DNA from: Bolinopsis microptera
Taxonomy: Eukaryota > Ctenophora > Tentaculata > Lobata > Bolinopsidae
Length of the DNA stretch: 64,000 nt
NCBI RefSeq assembly: GCF_026151205.1
Contig: NC_087081.1
Span: forward strand, 7,867,246-7,931,245
Reading direction: 5' to 3'
A program made the translations under genes and the position numbers. The notes under the pieces are model-generated. The model ran no database searches and was not told the origin of the DNA. It saw only the letters and a list, made by a program, of their open reading frames with translations. The first letter of the stretch is position 1. The number at the start of each line of letters is the position of its first letter. Shown here in pieces: positions 12,651 to 24,400 of this stretch.

Positions 12651-13800
12651 ACCCTGACCCTGACCCTGACCCTGACCCTGACCCTGACCCTGACCCTGAC
12701 CCTGACCCTGACCCTGACCCTGACCCTGACCCTGACCCTGACCCTGACCCTGACCGGCTGACCGGCTGACCGGCTGACCCTGACCCTGACCCTGACCCTG
12801 ACCCTGACCCTGACCCTGACCCTGACCCTGACCCTGACCCTGACCCTGACCCTGACCCTGACCCTGACCCTGACCCTGACCCTGACCCTGACCCTGACCC
12901 TGACCCTGACCCTGACCCTGACCCTGACCCTGACCCTGACCCTGACCCTGACCCTGACCCTGACCCTGACCCTGACCCTGACCCTGACCCTGACCCTGAC
13001 CCTGACCCTGACCCTGACCCTGACCCTGACCCTGACCCTGACCCTGACCCTGACCCTGACCCTGACCCTGACCCTGACCCTGACCCTGACCCTGACCCTG
13101 ACCCTGACCCTGACCCTGACCCTGACCCTGACCCTGACCCTGACCCTGACCCTGACCCTGACCGGCTGACCGGCTGACCGGCTGACCGGCTGACCGGCTG
13201 ACCCTGACCCTGACCCTGACCCTGACCCTGACCCTGACCCTGACCCTGACCCTGACCCTGACCCTGACCCTGACCCTGACCCTGACCCTGACCCTGACCC
13301 TGACCCTGACCCTGACCCTGACCCTGACCCTGACCCTGACCCTGACCCTGACCGGCTGACCGGCTGACCCTGACCCTGACCCTGACCCTGACCCTGACCC
13401 TGACCCTGACCCTGACCCTGACCCTGACCCTGACCCTGACCCTGACCCTGACCCTGACCCTGACCCTGACCCTGACCCTGACCCTGACCCTGACCCTGAC
13501 CCTGACCCTGACCCTGACCCTGACCCTGACCCTGACCCTGACCCTGACCGGCTGACCGGCTGACCCTGACCCTGACCCTGACCCTGACCCTGACCCTGAC
13601 CCTGACCCTGACCCTGACCCTGACCCTGACCCTGACCCTGACCCTGACCCTGACCCTGACCCTGACCCTGACCCTGACCCTGACCCTGACCCTGACCCTG
13701 ACCCTGACCCTGACCCTGACCCTGACCCTGACCCTGACCCTGACCCTGACCCTGACCCTGACCCTGACCCTGACCCTGACCCAGGACCCTGACCCAGGAC
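12651..13800. repeat. (CCCTGA)n / (TCAGGG)n hexanucleotide array, 1.15 kb
   Basis: About 185 units of CCCTGA on the plus strand, very homogeneous, broken by short blocks of an 8-bp variant (CCGGCTGA) near 12753, 13162, 13351 and 13547. The complementary strand, TCAGGG repeated, differs by one base from the metazoan telomere repeat and has G-quadruplex potential. Long open frames across it are artefacts of the six-base period. Confidence 0.95.
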
Positions 13801-14020
13801 CCTGACCCGATCAATTGACCCCAGTGTAATTAGATGGGGGTCAATTGTCGAGGGGTCAATTGTCGGGGTCAATTGTGGGGGGGTCAACTTTCGTACTAAG
13901 TCCTAGATTTCGCGACAACTGACCCCAGTGTAATTACATAGGGGGTCTATTGTCGGGGGGTCAATTGTCGGGGGTCAATTGTCGTACTAAACCCTAGATT
14001 TCGCGACAATTTACCGGCTT
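13801..14020. repeat. Duplicated right flank of the CCCTGA array
   Basis: Two direct copies of about 98 bp (13812-13908 and 13912-14010). Each runs from TGACCCCAGTGTAATTA through GGGGTCAATTGTCG words to CTAGATTTCGCGACAA. Confidence 0.85.
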
Positions 14021-15613
14021 ACTGTCGATGGCGCACTACCTAATTATCGTCGTTGTCAAGTAAAATCCATACTTTCTAGATTTCTACAGTACAGAGCTTA
14101 AAGGCAAAGCTAGATGATTAGAGATTAAAACAGAAATTAAAACATAAATGATTTTTAAACAGGGATGAAGCCAGTGGCGTATCGTTGTCTGTTGGCGCCC
14201 CCCCCCCCCCTGAAAAAGCGCCCCCTATTACTTATTAGCGCCCCCTCCCGGCCTTTTGTGCGCCCCTCCCTAAAGTTGAACAAATTATAGATGATTTAAG
14301 AGGGACAAATTTTTCAAAATTGTCCAACATTCAAACGACTAAAGCGCCCCTAAAATGGCGCTTTCGAATTAAATAGTAGAACTAGATATTTCGTATTTTC
14401 GTATGAATTTTTGTCTTCATGGTTAAATGTATAGAGTAACATCGATTTTTATATATTATAAGATTTCGAATTGACTTTCAATCCTCAACTTAATGTTAAA
14501 GATTAGTATTACTAATACTACTGCGAATACAGCTCGGTAGGTACTTTTTCCATAATATACTGCAATATTACATAGGTGATTACATTTTGAAATCCTTGCA
14601 ATCGTTTGTAAAACAAAAGCTCTCTGTGTAAAACATTGCAGTTCGATATTTCTTGAGAGTAAGAGCACTGTGTGTTCTTTTGTCCAGGCAGGTCTATTCT
14701 TTGTAATCGGTCTTCTCTACTACACTTGGAAAATGTCAGCCTCTTCCTCAAAGAATCATAATACCTCGGGTGGGGCGCTGACTTAGACTTGAGGATCCGT
14801 GGAAGAGGCGATCAATATTCTCGACGCCAGGTTCTGATCTCCAAATGGGCCGACTGCAGTGAATAGAATGATATGCGATGCCCTGCCCAAGAATAATGAT
14901 CTGTCACGCGGAGTCACGTTGTGATCGAGTATAATAACAACACTGAAATCGTTAAGAATTCTGACCTAAACCAATCCTGATTCGGGATTGGTCTTGTTAA
15001 GTCAGTTCGAAAGCTGGTTGGCTTCACTAGGTCACGTGGCTTGAGGGTACCCGTGAGTGTCCAGGTAATCTAACGCGTGATACTCGCGCGTCTAGGTATA
15101 GGTTATAAGCTTAATATAACCTGATGATGAGCTCAGTTTCTCAACGGTCACATAAGATTTGCTGCTCTCTCCCTCCCTCCTTCTTTGTCAGCAATACCAT
15201 TTTTAAAAGTTTAACCCATCCCTGGCCCAGTGGACATTTCACATCATGTGGTCTAGTATCTATCTGCTGTAGAAACTAATAGTAATACACGTACCACAAC
15301 GCTTTCTTTTGCCGAAGTTCCTCAATTCCTTATCTAAAAATTAATTAACTGACTTACTTGCTCCCTCAGAACGATTCTGGAACATTGTTGGCCAATAGTT
15401 GTAGTTCCAGTTAGGTGCAACCCCCTTTTATACTAAACTTCAGTTATGTTCATTATCCAGTTTGATGCTGGTATTTCCTCTCGAGAAAAGTGCTATTTGA
15501 CATTTTTATTATTGATAATGATAGTTGGGGACAAAATGAGAGTCTCAACTCGAGCATTTAGTGTATCATTCGAATTTTCATTCATTTTATGAAATTAAAG
15601 TTATACAGTGAAA
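14021..15613. other. Intergenic, mixed repeat remnants
   Basis: 14168-14355 is rich in GCGCCCC words after CAGTGGCGTA, resembling a degraded terminal repeat. 14900-15230 resembles the possible LTR at 11600-11875. No coding signal was recognised. Confidence 0.35.
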
Positions 15614-15850
15614 CGTCCAGGTAGCGCAGTTGGTTAGAACGCCAGCTTTACAATCGTAAGGTTGTGAGTTCGAATCCCACTGTCTGCCCGGTCGTGGAAT
15701 GAGCGTCGTTGACGTTCAGCGAAGGATCCTGAGTGGTCTATGCAGCCCCCGGTCAACTCAGCCGAATACTCGAGAAATAGGGTGTGAGGGTTAAATGAGG
15801 AGTTGCACATTGCAGCAAAGTCTCGGGCGAAGAAAGTATGGCACACACTA
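15614..15850 (+). mobile_element. tRNA-derived SINE
   Basis: The head is tRNA-like, with a box-A-type segment (GGTAGCGCAGTTGGTTAGA) near 15620 and a box-B-type segment (GAGTTCGAATCCC) near 15667. The anticodon arm does not pair properly, so it is not a working tRNA. An unrelated body of about 160 bp follows the head. A possible fragment of the body is at 19143-19175. Confidence 0.7.
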
Positions 15851-16676
15851 CCTTAACCGTCACTGGCCAAATTCAATAAATCCTTCGGCTTCCTGCAATT
15901 GGCTGGTTGCACTTGTGTAACAATGTTGCTGTTGGAATACACCGAAGTAAAATAAGTGTCTTGATTCAAAAACCCCCAATTTACTGCAAACCCCGATTAA
16001 CCGCAGCAATTTCCATACCCCAAGCAAACAGGGCTCTACATACATTAGTACATTACGTACACAAACAAAACAGTTACCAAGGCTTTTTTTTCCTTTTACT
16101 GTAATTCAAAATTTTCTTAGATCTCAAGTTTTGACTCTGAAATCTCATTTTGTTACTGTTAGCTTCCTTACAATGATAAGATAATGGCACCATCGATTTG
16201 GCAAAATCAGCTTCCCTATAATTTAACACTTTTAGTTTTATATCTTCCAAGTCCAACTTAAGCACATTTAAGAGTTTAATGTTTTTGAAAGAAGTTCATC
16301 GTCTCAGAAACTATGCCGATTTGTAAATTGGAACTTATTCAAAAATGTTCAGTTGTGTCTAAACTCTAAAGGATGTTTATGTAAAATCCGTTCCTCTGAA
16401 TCCGACACAGTTTAATTTCGGAAATTAATCAGTTTCCTGCCATGTGGTAATCTAATTTTATCTCATTCTTATTTCATATGATGAGGATTATTGTTAAACG
16501 ATATTACCGAGAATCTGCTGAATGAACTGAAACTAACTGAATCAAGTTAATATATACTGAGATGACGCCGGAATATAGTTGTTATGTGCAAAATGCGAGC
16601 AGTGTTCGTGAATCGTATAATTTTAAAGCTGCTTTGTGAAATTTGAGGTAACTGAAATATCTCTTTCTACAGAACA
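15851..16676. other. Intergenic, upstream of the truncated mosaic-gene copy
   Basis: From about 16540 the sequence becomes similar to 21400-21498, so the duplication that produced the two gene copies includes their 5' regions. Nothing else was seen. Confidence 0.45.
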
Positions 16677-17212
16677 ATGTCCATATTTCTCCTATTAATG
16701 CTTCACCTACTCTTCTCTCCTGCTCACAGTGGTAAGTATCATATAAAGTTATTACTGTCTTCAATGATCAATTTCTTACTTGTAGTTGTAAGAATGTATT
16801 AGTAACGCAGATTAACAATGCCAATTATAGTTATATTAAACGGATTGTATTTATAGGTACTAGACTGTATAAGTAATATGTGTTGTTGCAGCTAAGAGAG
16901 AAAGGACCTTTACTGATAGTTGAAATTCGACATATGACGTCATCTAGCGTCATCTAGCGTCATCTAGCGTGAAATATCGCCAGATGATGATAGATGACGC
17001 TAGATGACGCTAGATGACGCTAGATGACGCCAATTAGCGACATTGTCGCTAAGTGCACGGCACCTTTCGAATGTCGCTATCTAGCGCTATCTAGCGCTAT
17101 ATGACGCTATATGACGCTATATGACGCTAGATGACGCTAGATGACGCTAGATGACGCTAAGCACGCAGCACTGACGCCAGGCGACAGATAGCGCTATTTT
17201 CATAAAATTTCT

Positions 17213-17580
17213 GCCCTTTTTTTTGCGACATCTAGCGGTATCTAGCGCTATCTAACGCTATATGTCGCAACGACATCTGACGCAGCGCTATCTAGTGCTA
17301 TCTAGCGCTATCTGGCGCTATCTAGCGGAGAATGTCGGTTTGTGACAGTTTACGCTAGATAGCGCTAGATAGCGCTATCTAGCGCTAGATATCGCGGCGA
17401 CAGCTAGCGCTAGATAGCGCTATCTAGCGTAAACTGTCACAAACCGACATTCTCCGCTAGATAACGCTTGTTAGCGCTAGATAGCGCTATCTAGCGGAGA
17501 ATATCGGTTTGTGACAGTTAACGCTAGATAGCGCTAGATAGCGCTATCTAGCGCTAGATATCGCGGCGACAGCTATAGCT
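17213..17580. repeat. Self-complementary 10-bp AGCGCT-type repeats, interior block
   Basis: Successive GCTATCTAGC/GATAGCGCTA words include a near-perfect local inverted pair around TCTCCGCTAGAT and its complement. A matching block lies at 19860-20228 on the right. Confidence 0.8.
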
Positions 17581-17589
17581 ATGGCTATA

Positions 17590-18063
17590 GTTGTTAAACG
17601 TTAAATATCTAACGTTGGTTATAAGTTTTATTTTTAACGTTGCAAAACGTTTATTATTTGACGTCAGATCAAGGTTACCTTATTAACTATAAGCAGAGTT
17701 TAAAATTCAACTACATTTTAAAGTTGTATGTAGGTTACATATAAAACGTTGTTAAACGTTAAATATCTAACGTTGGTTATAGGTTTTATTTTTAACGTTG
17801 CAAAACGTTTATTATTTGACGTCAGATCAAGGTTACCTTATTAACTATAAGCAGGGTTTAAAATTCAACTACATTTTAAAGTTGTATGTAGGTTACATAT
17901 AAAACGTTGTTAAACGTTAAATATCTAACTTTGGTTATAGGTTTCATTTTTAACGTTGCAAAACGTTTATTATTTTACGTTAGATCAAGGTTACCTTATC
18001 AACTATAAGCAACGTTCAAAACTCAACTAAATTTTAACGTTGTATGTAGGTTACATATAAAAA
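17590..18063. repeat. 158-bp tandem repeat, three copies
   Basis: Copies start at 17590, 17748 and 17906 with GTTGTTAAACGTTAAATATC. Each contains TTTGACGTCAGATCAAGG or a variant. It lies inside fold-back element 1. Confidence 0.9.
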
Positions 18064-18530
18064 CTTTGCCGGCTGGTATAGGCTTAGACAAATATTTTGA
18101 GAAAAAGCGGCGCGTGATAGTAAATTACGAGTATCACCCGTTGACGAGTGAGATTCGTCCAGTATAACCTGTTTATGCTCTAACCATAGCCCTCTCGCTA
18201 GTAGTACGGCAGTACGCTTAGACACATGGCTATGTGAAAGAAGATGATGTAAAGATCTAAATGTTAAATTAGCATTTGCAAATTAATAGTATTGAAATCT
18301 CGCACAGCAAGTTATTAAAAGAATGTAATGAGAGTCGAGCCGAATTTATTGTTCAGTAATCACATATATCGTACCCACGAGTTTTCAGTTTACGAACTAC
18401 GCGCAAGTGTGAAGTGCAAGCGCGAAAGCTTTAGTGCAATTTAGCTACGAAAATACCAAAACCCTTAAAATGCGATGCATTCAGTATTTAGAATTAATAT
18501 ATTATAAATTTATAAGTTATGTCAATCCTC

Positions 18531-18790
18531 TTACCTGGGGACCCAGGCTATTATGTACATGTTCATAAACATTAAGATTTGGCGAATAAAGATTTGGCGG
18601 AATGACAGGCTGAGCGCGGCCCAGTAACAATCCTCGGGATCGGAATTATTTTGGATAAATACTTTACAGCTTTGAGCTTCGAGTAATCTATTTGACGATG
18701 TTTGTTGTATGTTGTAGCGCGATGCACTACTGGGCCGCGCCGCGCAGCCAATAATATAATGCTTCTTGCAACCACTAGTGCTTTACTAAA
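18531..18790. repeat. Copy of the window-wide dispersed repeat
   Basis: The plus strand starts TTACCTGGGGACCCAGGC and continues to GGCGGAATGACAGGCTGAG, GCGCGGCCCAGTAAC. A partly inverted GC-rich partner (ACTACTGGGCCGCGC) is at about 18727. On the minus strand the outer edge reads CCCAG then GTAAG, like a splice donor. Confidence 0.65.
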
Positions 18791-18841
18791 CATACTTAGT
18801 ACGTGCCGCTTTCTTCCGATCCCGAAATGTTAAGGGTCGAC

Positions 18842-19112
18842 GGTCGTTTACATATTAGTATTACGTAATCAGCTGAGGAGGTTGGGGTTTTCAAATGATT
18901 ATTGATTACGCTAGTGTAATATTATATTGACATAAATATAATAGCTATGGTAAAACTGATTACGGGGTATGTGAACGACCCCTCATTGTTAGTAATACAT
19001 AGCTATTAAGCTATTAGTATTATGTCACAATCACACTAGCGACCGTAATAATTTGGAAAACCCCGGCCGGCGGCATCAGGCCCTTTATATAATTATAATA
19101 TGTAAACGACCC
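18842..19112. mobile_element. MITE cluster with GGGGTCGTTC ends
   Basis: A TIR-like element running from GTCGTTTACATATTA to ATGTGAACGACCCC (about 18842-18983) is followed by an inverted, degraded copy (about 19028-19112). The same family is at 53966-54132 and 58164-58335, each with an internal G-rich tract. Confidence 0.65.
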
Positions 19113-19345
19113 CTTGATTAAGTGATATTTAATATTTTGTTCCACTCAGCCGAATATTTGATAAATCGAGTGTAATAGTTGGGTGACTTCGACGAGCCGC
19201 GCAAGCTTATAGTTATATCATTTGCATTCTCACTTAAATTATAATTAATTTTCATACACAGTAAAAATTAATTTTCATATAAAATAAAAATAACAAAAAA
19301 GATTGGGTGGGAAAAGACAGGCTGCTCTTACGGTCCCAGTAAAAC

Positions 19346-19818
<473 letters not shown>

Positions 19819-20690
19819 TAGGATTACTGTTACTGTGATAGGATATGATATCTTGTGCTATATGTAGCGACGACATCTGACGCAGCGACATATAGCGCTA
19901 GATAGCGACATCTAGCGCTAAATAGCCTGGACTGTCACGACCCAAAATTCTTCGCTATTTAGCGCTATCTAACGCTATTTAGCGCTATCTAACGCTATCT
20001 AGCGCTATATGTCGCAACGACATCTGACGCTATATAGCGCTATCTGGCGCTAGATAGCGTGAACTGTCGTAAACTGACTTATCCCGCTATCCAGCGCTTG
20101 ATGTCGCCTGCGTCAGATGTCGTCGCGACAGATGTCGTCAGATGACGTCAGATATCGCTAGATGGCGTCAGATAGCGTCAGATGTCGCGGCAACATATGA
20201 CGCTAGATGACGCTAGATGTCGTCCCTAGAATTTTTATAAAAATAGCGCTATCTGTCGCCTGGCGTCAGTGCTGCGTGCTTAGCGTCATCTAGCGTCATC
20301 TAGCGTCATCTAGCGTCATATAGCGTCATATAGCGTCATATAGCGCTAGATAGCGCTAGATAGCGCTAGATAGCGCTAGATAGCGACATTCGAAAGGTGC
20401 CGTGCACTTAGCGACAATGTCGCTAATTAGCGTCATCTAGCGTCATCTAGCGTCATCTAGCGTCATCTAGCGTCATCTATCATCATCTGGCGATATTTCA
20501 CGCTAGATGACGCTAGATGACGCTAGATGACGTCATATGTCGAATTTCAACTATCAGTAAAGGTCCGAGAGAAAGACTGGATGGTGAGATAGTGCAAGTC
20601 AGTGCTAAACATTCCAGCACTTTCAATGGTGACGACTGGAGCTATGGTGTTCATTGGAGTATAGACCTTCTCCTGAATACACAAGATTAA

Positions 20691-21498
20691 ACAAGCGCAT
20701 AGCTACGGCTAGCGCTTATTTTGATTTATACTAACAAGCTAGTTAACGAATTTATGACATCTATTTCTAACTTAGCTCTGCAAATACATTATCTTTTGCC
20801 GCAAATTGACCGCGATTTTGCCTAGTTTGACTTGTCGCGACGCCCTGATTTTTTGGCCTAAATAATCGCGATTTTCTTTTGTCCTTGGTGGTTGTGGAGT
20901 TTGGAGCTTCCGCCGCGAGATTTGTTGCGCCAAAACTAAAGGTCGTAGAGACATGAGACTTCGACTAAATTTGAGTATCACAGTTTCAGAGCTCTAAACA
21001 CATTCCTTCATCCTTAAAACAACAATCATATGGATTTTGCCTGTAAAAGTGGAACAGATCCTTTAAAATCATTTAAAGAAGTCAGCAGGTTATAATCTAG
21101 GTACCCTGGTTTTCGAATCGCCATGCCTTCACAAGCAAGCTTTCTAATCTTCGTTGCCAGAGGAATATTTTCGTCAAACTAGGATTTAAATGAGGTTCTT
21201 ATTTCTTCATAACTCGTCACTGATAGGGTCACCGATCACTGTTAATAAGGTCTGATGACCTTAACATCAGTTTATGTTTAAGAATAAAATAAAATCAATA
21301 TCAAACAAAATTTACACATAAAATCTAATAAAGCTTCTTAAGATCGTCCTTGGTTTCCAGTCCTTCATATATCCAGACCCGATAGATAACTTATTAGTTA
21401 TTTCCTTCGATCTTTTTGCATTCGACAATTGTAGGGGAAAAATTGGTTTCTATAATTTAAACTTGAAGCTAACTGAAAATAATTCCTTCTGAAGAAAA
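20691..21498. other. Intergenic between the two mosaic-gene copies
   Basis: No gene-like or repetitive signal, except that about 21400-21498 is homologous to the 5' flank of the truncated copy (about 16540-16676) and so probably contains the promoter region. Confidence 0.45.
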
Positions 21499-24400
21499 AT
21501 GTCGATATTTCTCCTATTAATGCTTCACCTAATTTTCTCTCCTGCTCACTGTGGTAAGTATCATATAAAGTTATTGCTGTCTTCAATTATCAATTTCTTA
21601 CTTGTAAGAATGTATTAGTAACGAAATTTAGCAATGCCAATTATTATAGTTATATGGATTATATTGATACATTTTTTCAATACATCTTGTATAAACCTTT
21701 GCATGTAACATCAACTTAGGTGTTCGTAGTATAGCTACTTAAAAATCTAAATAAGTTGTATTTAAAGGTACTGTATAAGTAATATATTGTGTTGTTGCAG
21801 CTAAGAGAAAAAGACTGGATGGTGAAATAATCCCAGTCAGTGCTGCACAGTCCCGAACTAGAGAGGAGAAGGAAGGTGCTCACCGTGCTATAGACCTAGA
21901 CCAGGAGACTTACTCCTACACAGTACCTGGTTCTGACGGTAAAAGCTGGTTAAAGATAACACTAGACCAGGTTTATTGTGTGGAAAAAGTGATAATACTT
22001 AAAGAAAATGGTGATCCTTACCGCACCTGGACCTGCTCTTTTAAAGACTGTAGTACCTGTGAGGGTAAGTACTGTGGCTTTTCATACACTCTCACAGTGT
22101 ACACAGAGGGAGCAGCACCTGATAACCTATCACCTGAATCCAGCTGCAAATACGGAGATACGGTGAAGCTAGAGGCGATTGCTGCTAATAGCTTTAAATT
22201 GTACGAGATAGTGATAATCGGGAAACAAGGTGAGACAACTTATTATAAAACTTACTATATATTGGCAGGTAGGATATTTACACTATTTTCTATATAGTGA
22301 AATATGTGTGAAAACACACCATGAAGTGGGGATATTATTCATTTGCCGTTTAGTAAATTATCAAATAAACGTTAATGTAGTTCAACATAAAATTAAACGT
22401 GTAATTATAATAAGCACTGTTTCAATAATTGTGTACATTAGAATAATTACCTTACCGCAGACTTTATTTTAACGGGCATCTATTTATATTATTTCTTAAT
22501 GACATTACAAGGGGTTTATCACCAGGAACAGATATATAATTATAAACCATGCATGCTGACGATACAAAAATATGGCGCGGAATTAAGTCCCAGGATGGCT
22601 ATTGGCTGCTTCAGCAGTATATTAACAGTCTTCAAAATTGGGCACACCATAATAAGATAGTGTTTCACCCCTCAAAAAGTCACGTTCTTTCTAATACCAG
22701 AGCATATTTTATGAATCGTAGTGTTAATTTGGTGTACAGATAAGTAAGTGTCAAACAATACGGTGAACTTTTTAACATATAGTTATCATTAAGGTTTGAA
22801 TCTGTACCACTTCTTGACGGTAAGATCAATAAAAGTATGTTAGGATCAAACTTTCATTGCGAAAATATAATCTTTTTGCTTCATTTTTTCAGCTGTTGTA
22901 GTATGTGAAGCTGGAAACTTCAGTAATGGATCTGCAACCTGTTCCAAATGCGAAGCTGGGAAATATAGTGCTGCGGGATCTACAACCTGTTCTGAATGCG
23001 AAGCAGGGAAATATAGTGCTGCGGGATCTGCAACCTGTTCTGAATGCGAAGCTGGGAAATATAGTGCTGCTGGATCTGCAACCTGTTCTGAATGCGAAGC
23101 TGGGAAATATAGTGCTGGTGGATCTGCAACCTGTTCTGAATGCGAAGCTGGGAAATATAGTGCTGGTGGATCTGCAACCTGTTCTGAATGCGAAGCTGGG
23201 AAATATAGTGCTGCGGGATTTGCAACCTGTTCTGAATGCGAAGCTGGGAAATTTAGTGCTGCTGGATCTGATTCTTGCAGCACTTGCAGGATAGGAAAAG
23301 ACACTAACTCTGATAAAACCAATTGTGGTGAGTATTGGGATTTGAACTGTCACCTAATAGTTGTTACTTGTTTATATGATTTTATCGATCAATATCAAAT
23401 CAGAACTTGAAAGGTAACGTCCAGATTTAATGATTAAATGTAATATTACTCAGTTACAAGAGCCATTCATAATCAGGGTAATGATTTATTTTACAATAAA
23501 AATTGAACCAACTGCAGGCAACTGCCTTATTGTTGATAACCTTTTTAGTGTCCTGTCCGGCGGGTACCTACAAAGACAGTTCTATGGCAGAGTGTCAACA
23601 ATGTCCTCTTAACACATACAGTACAGAGAGTTCAGGATTGTGTACTGCTTGTCCTCAAGGATCTCAAGCAAACGAAAATCGAACAAAATGCAGTAAATCT
23701 GTTGTTTTATCATATTTTTCGAAGCTTTGCAATGCTTTTTGTAGCTATATTGCCCGCACTATGGTTTTGGCAGGTAGATGTAGGACTTAAGAAGTAAATT
23801 AAGTGTCAGACTGTCAGGGGGTCTTCCGCGAAACGATCTTTCAACTTACACAAACATCATCAAAAAATACTTATATTTGAACCGATAAACTCAATTTGAT
23901 TGTACCACAATATCAATTAAATTAAATGATGTAATCCATTTTCAGTTTCATGTGAGAGCTTGCCCTCAAGCTGGGGACAGATAATGACAGAGTCACAGTT
24001 CCCCCTCGCACCTGGGAGTGAAGTGTCCTTGATGTGTAGCACCGGACACACTTTGACTGGAGCCAGCACTGTCACGTGTATTGAGGAAGACGATTTCTCC
24101 TTCAACGAAGAGCCTTCTTGTGTGCTAGGTTTGAACATCCAATGTATAAAATATGCGATTTATTCTCGACAAATTTGTAATTTGTTATTTGACCGAGCAC
24201 ATTATAATTAATAAAACTAAAAACTGTTTCTATATACTGTTTGCTCATTTAAAGCGTTGTTTCGTTTATCTTTATTAATTAAAGTTACTTTTAAACACAA
24301 TAGTTTTCGCACATAAGTGGGCTGGTTTTAATAATGTTTTTTCTTTCCCTTCTGTTGCCTAATTCATTTCAATCGTCGAACCTTGACTTCTAGCTTAGCA

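Noticed and set aside
12519-13887. Open frames of over 400 codons reading Gly-Gln, Gly-Ser or Arg-Val repeats
   Set aside because: They are translations of the CCCTGA array, which is open in three frames because the six-base unit has no stop; no codon bias, domain or splice context supports a gene.
14168-14360. Terminal repeat of a CAGTGGCGTA-type hAT element
   Set aside because: Only one end-like segment is visible; no matching inverted end or target duplication was found.
15614-15690. Functional tRNA gene
   Set aside because: Box A and B motifs are present, but the anticodon arm and acceptor stem do not pair, and a SINE-like body follows.
22846-23353. Antisense and alternate-frame repeat proteins over 22846-23353
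   Set aside because: Shadows of the 48-bp coding repeat; only the CEAGKYSAAGS frame joins to splice sites and to neighbouring exons in phase.
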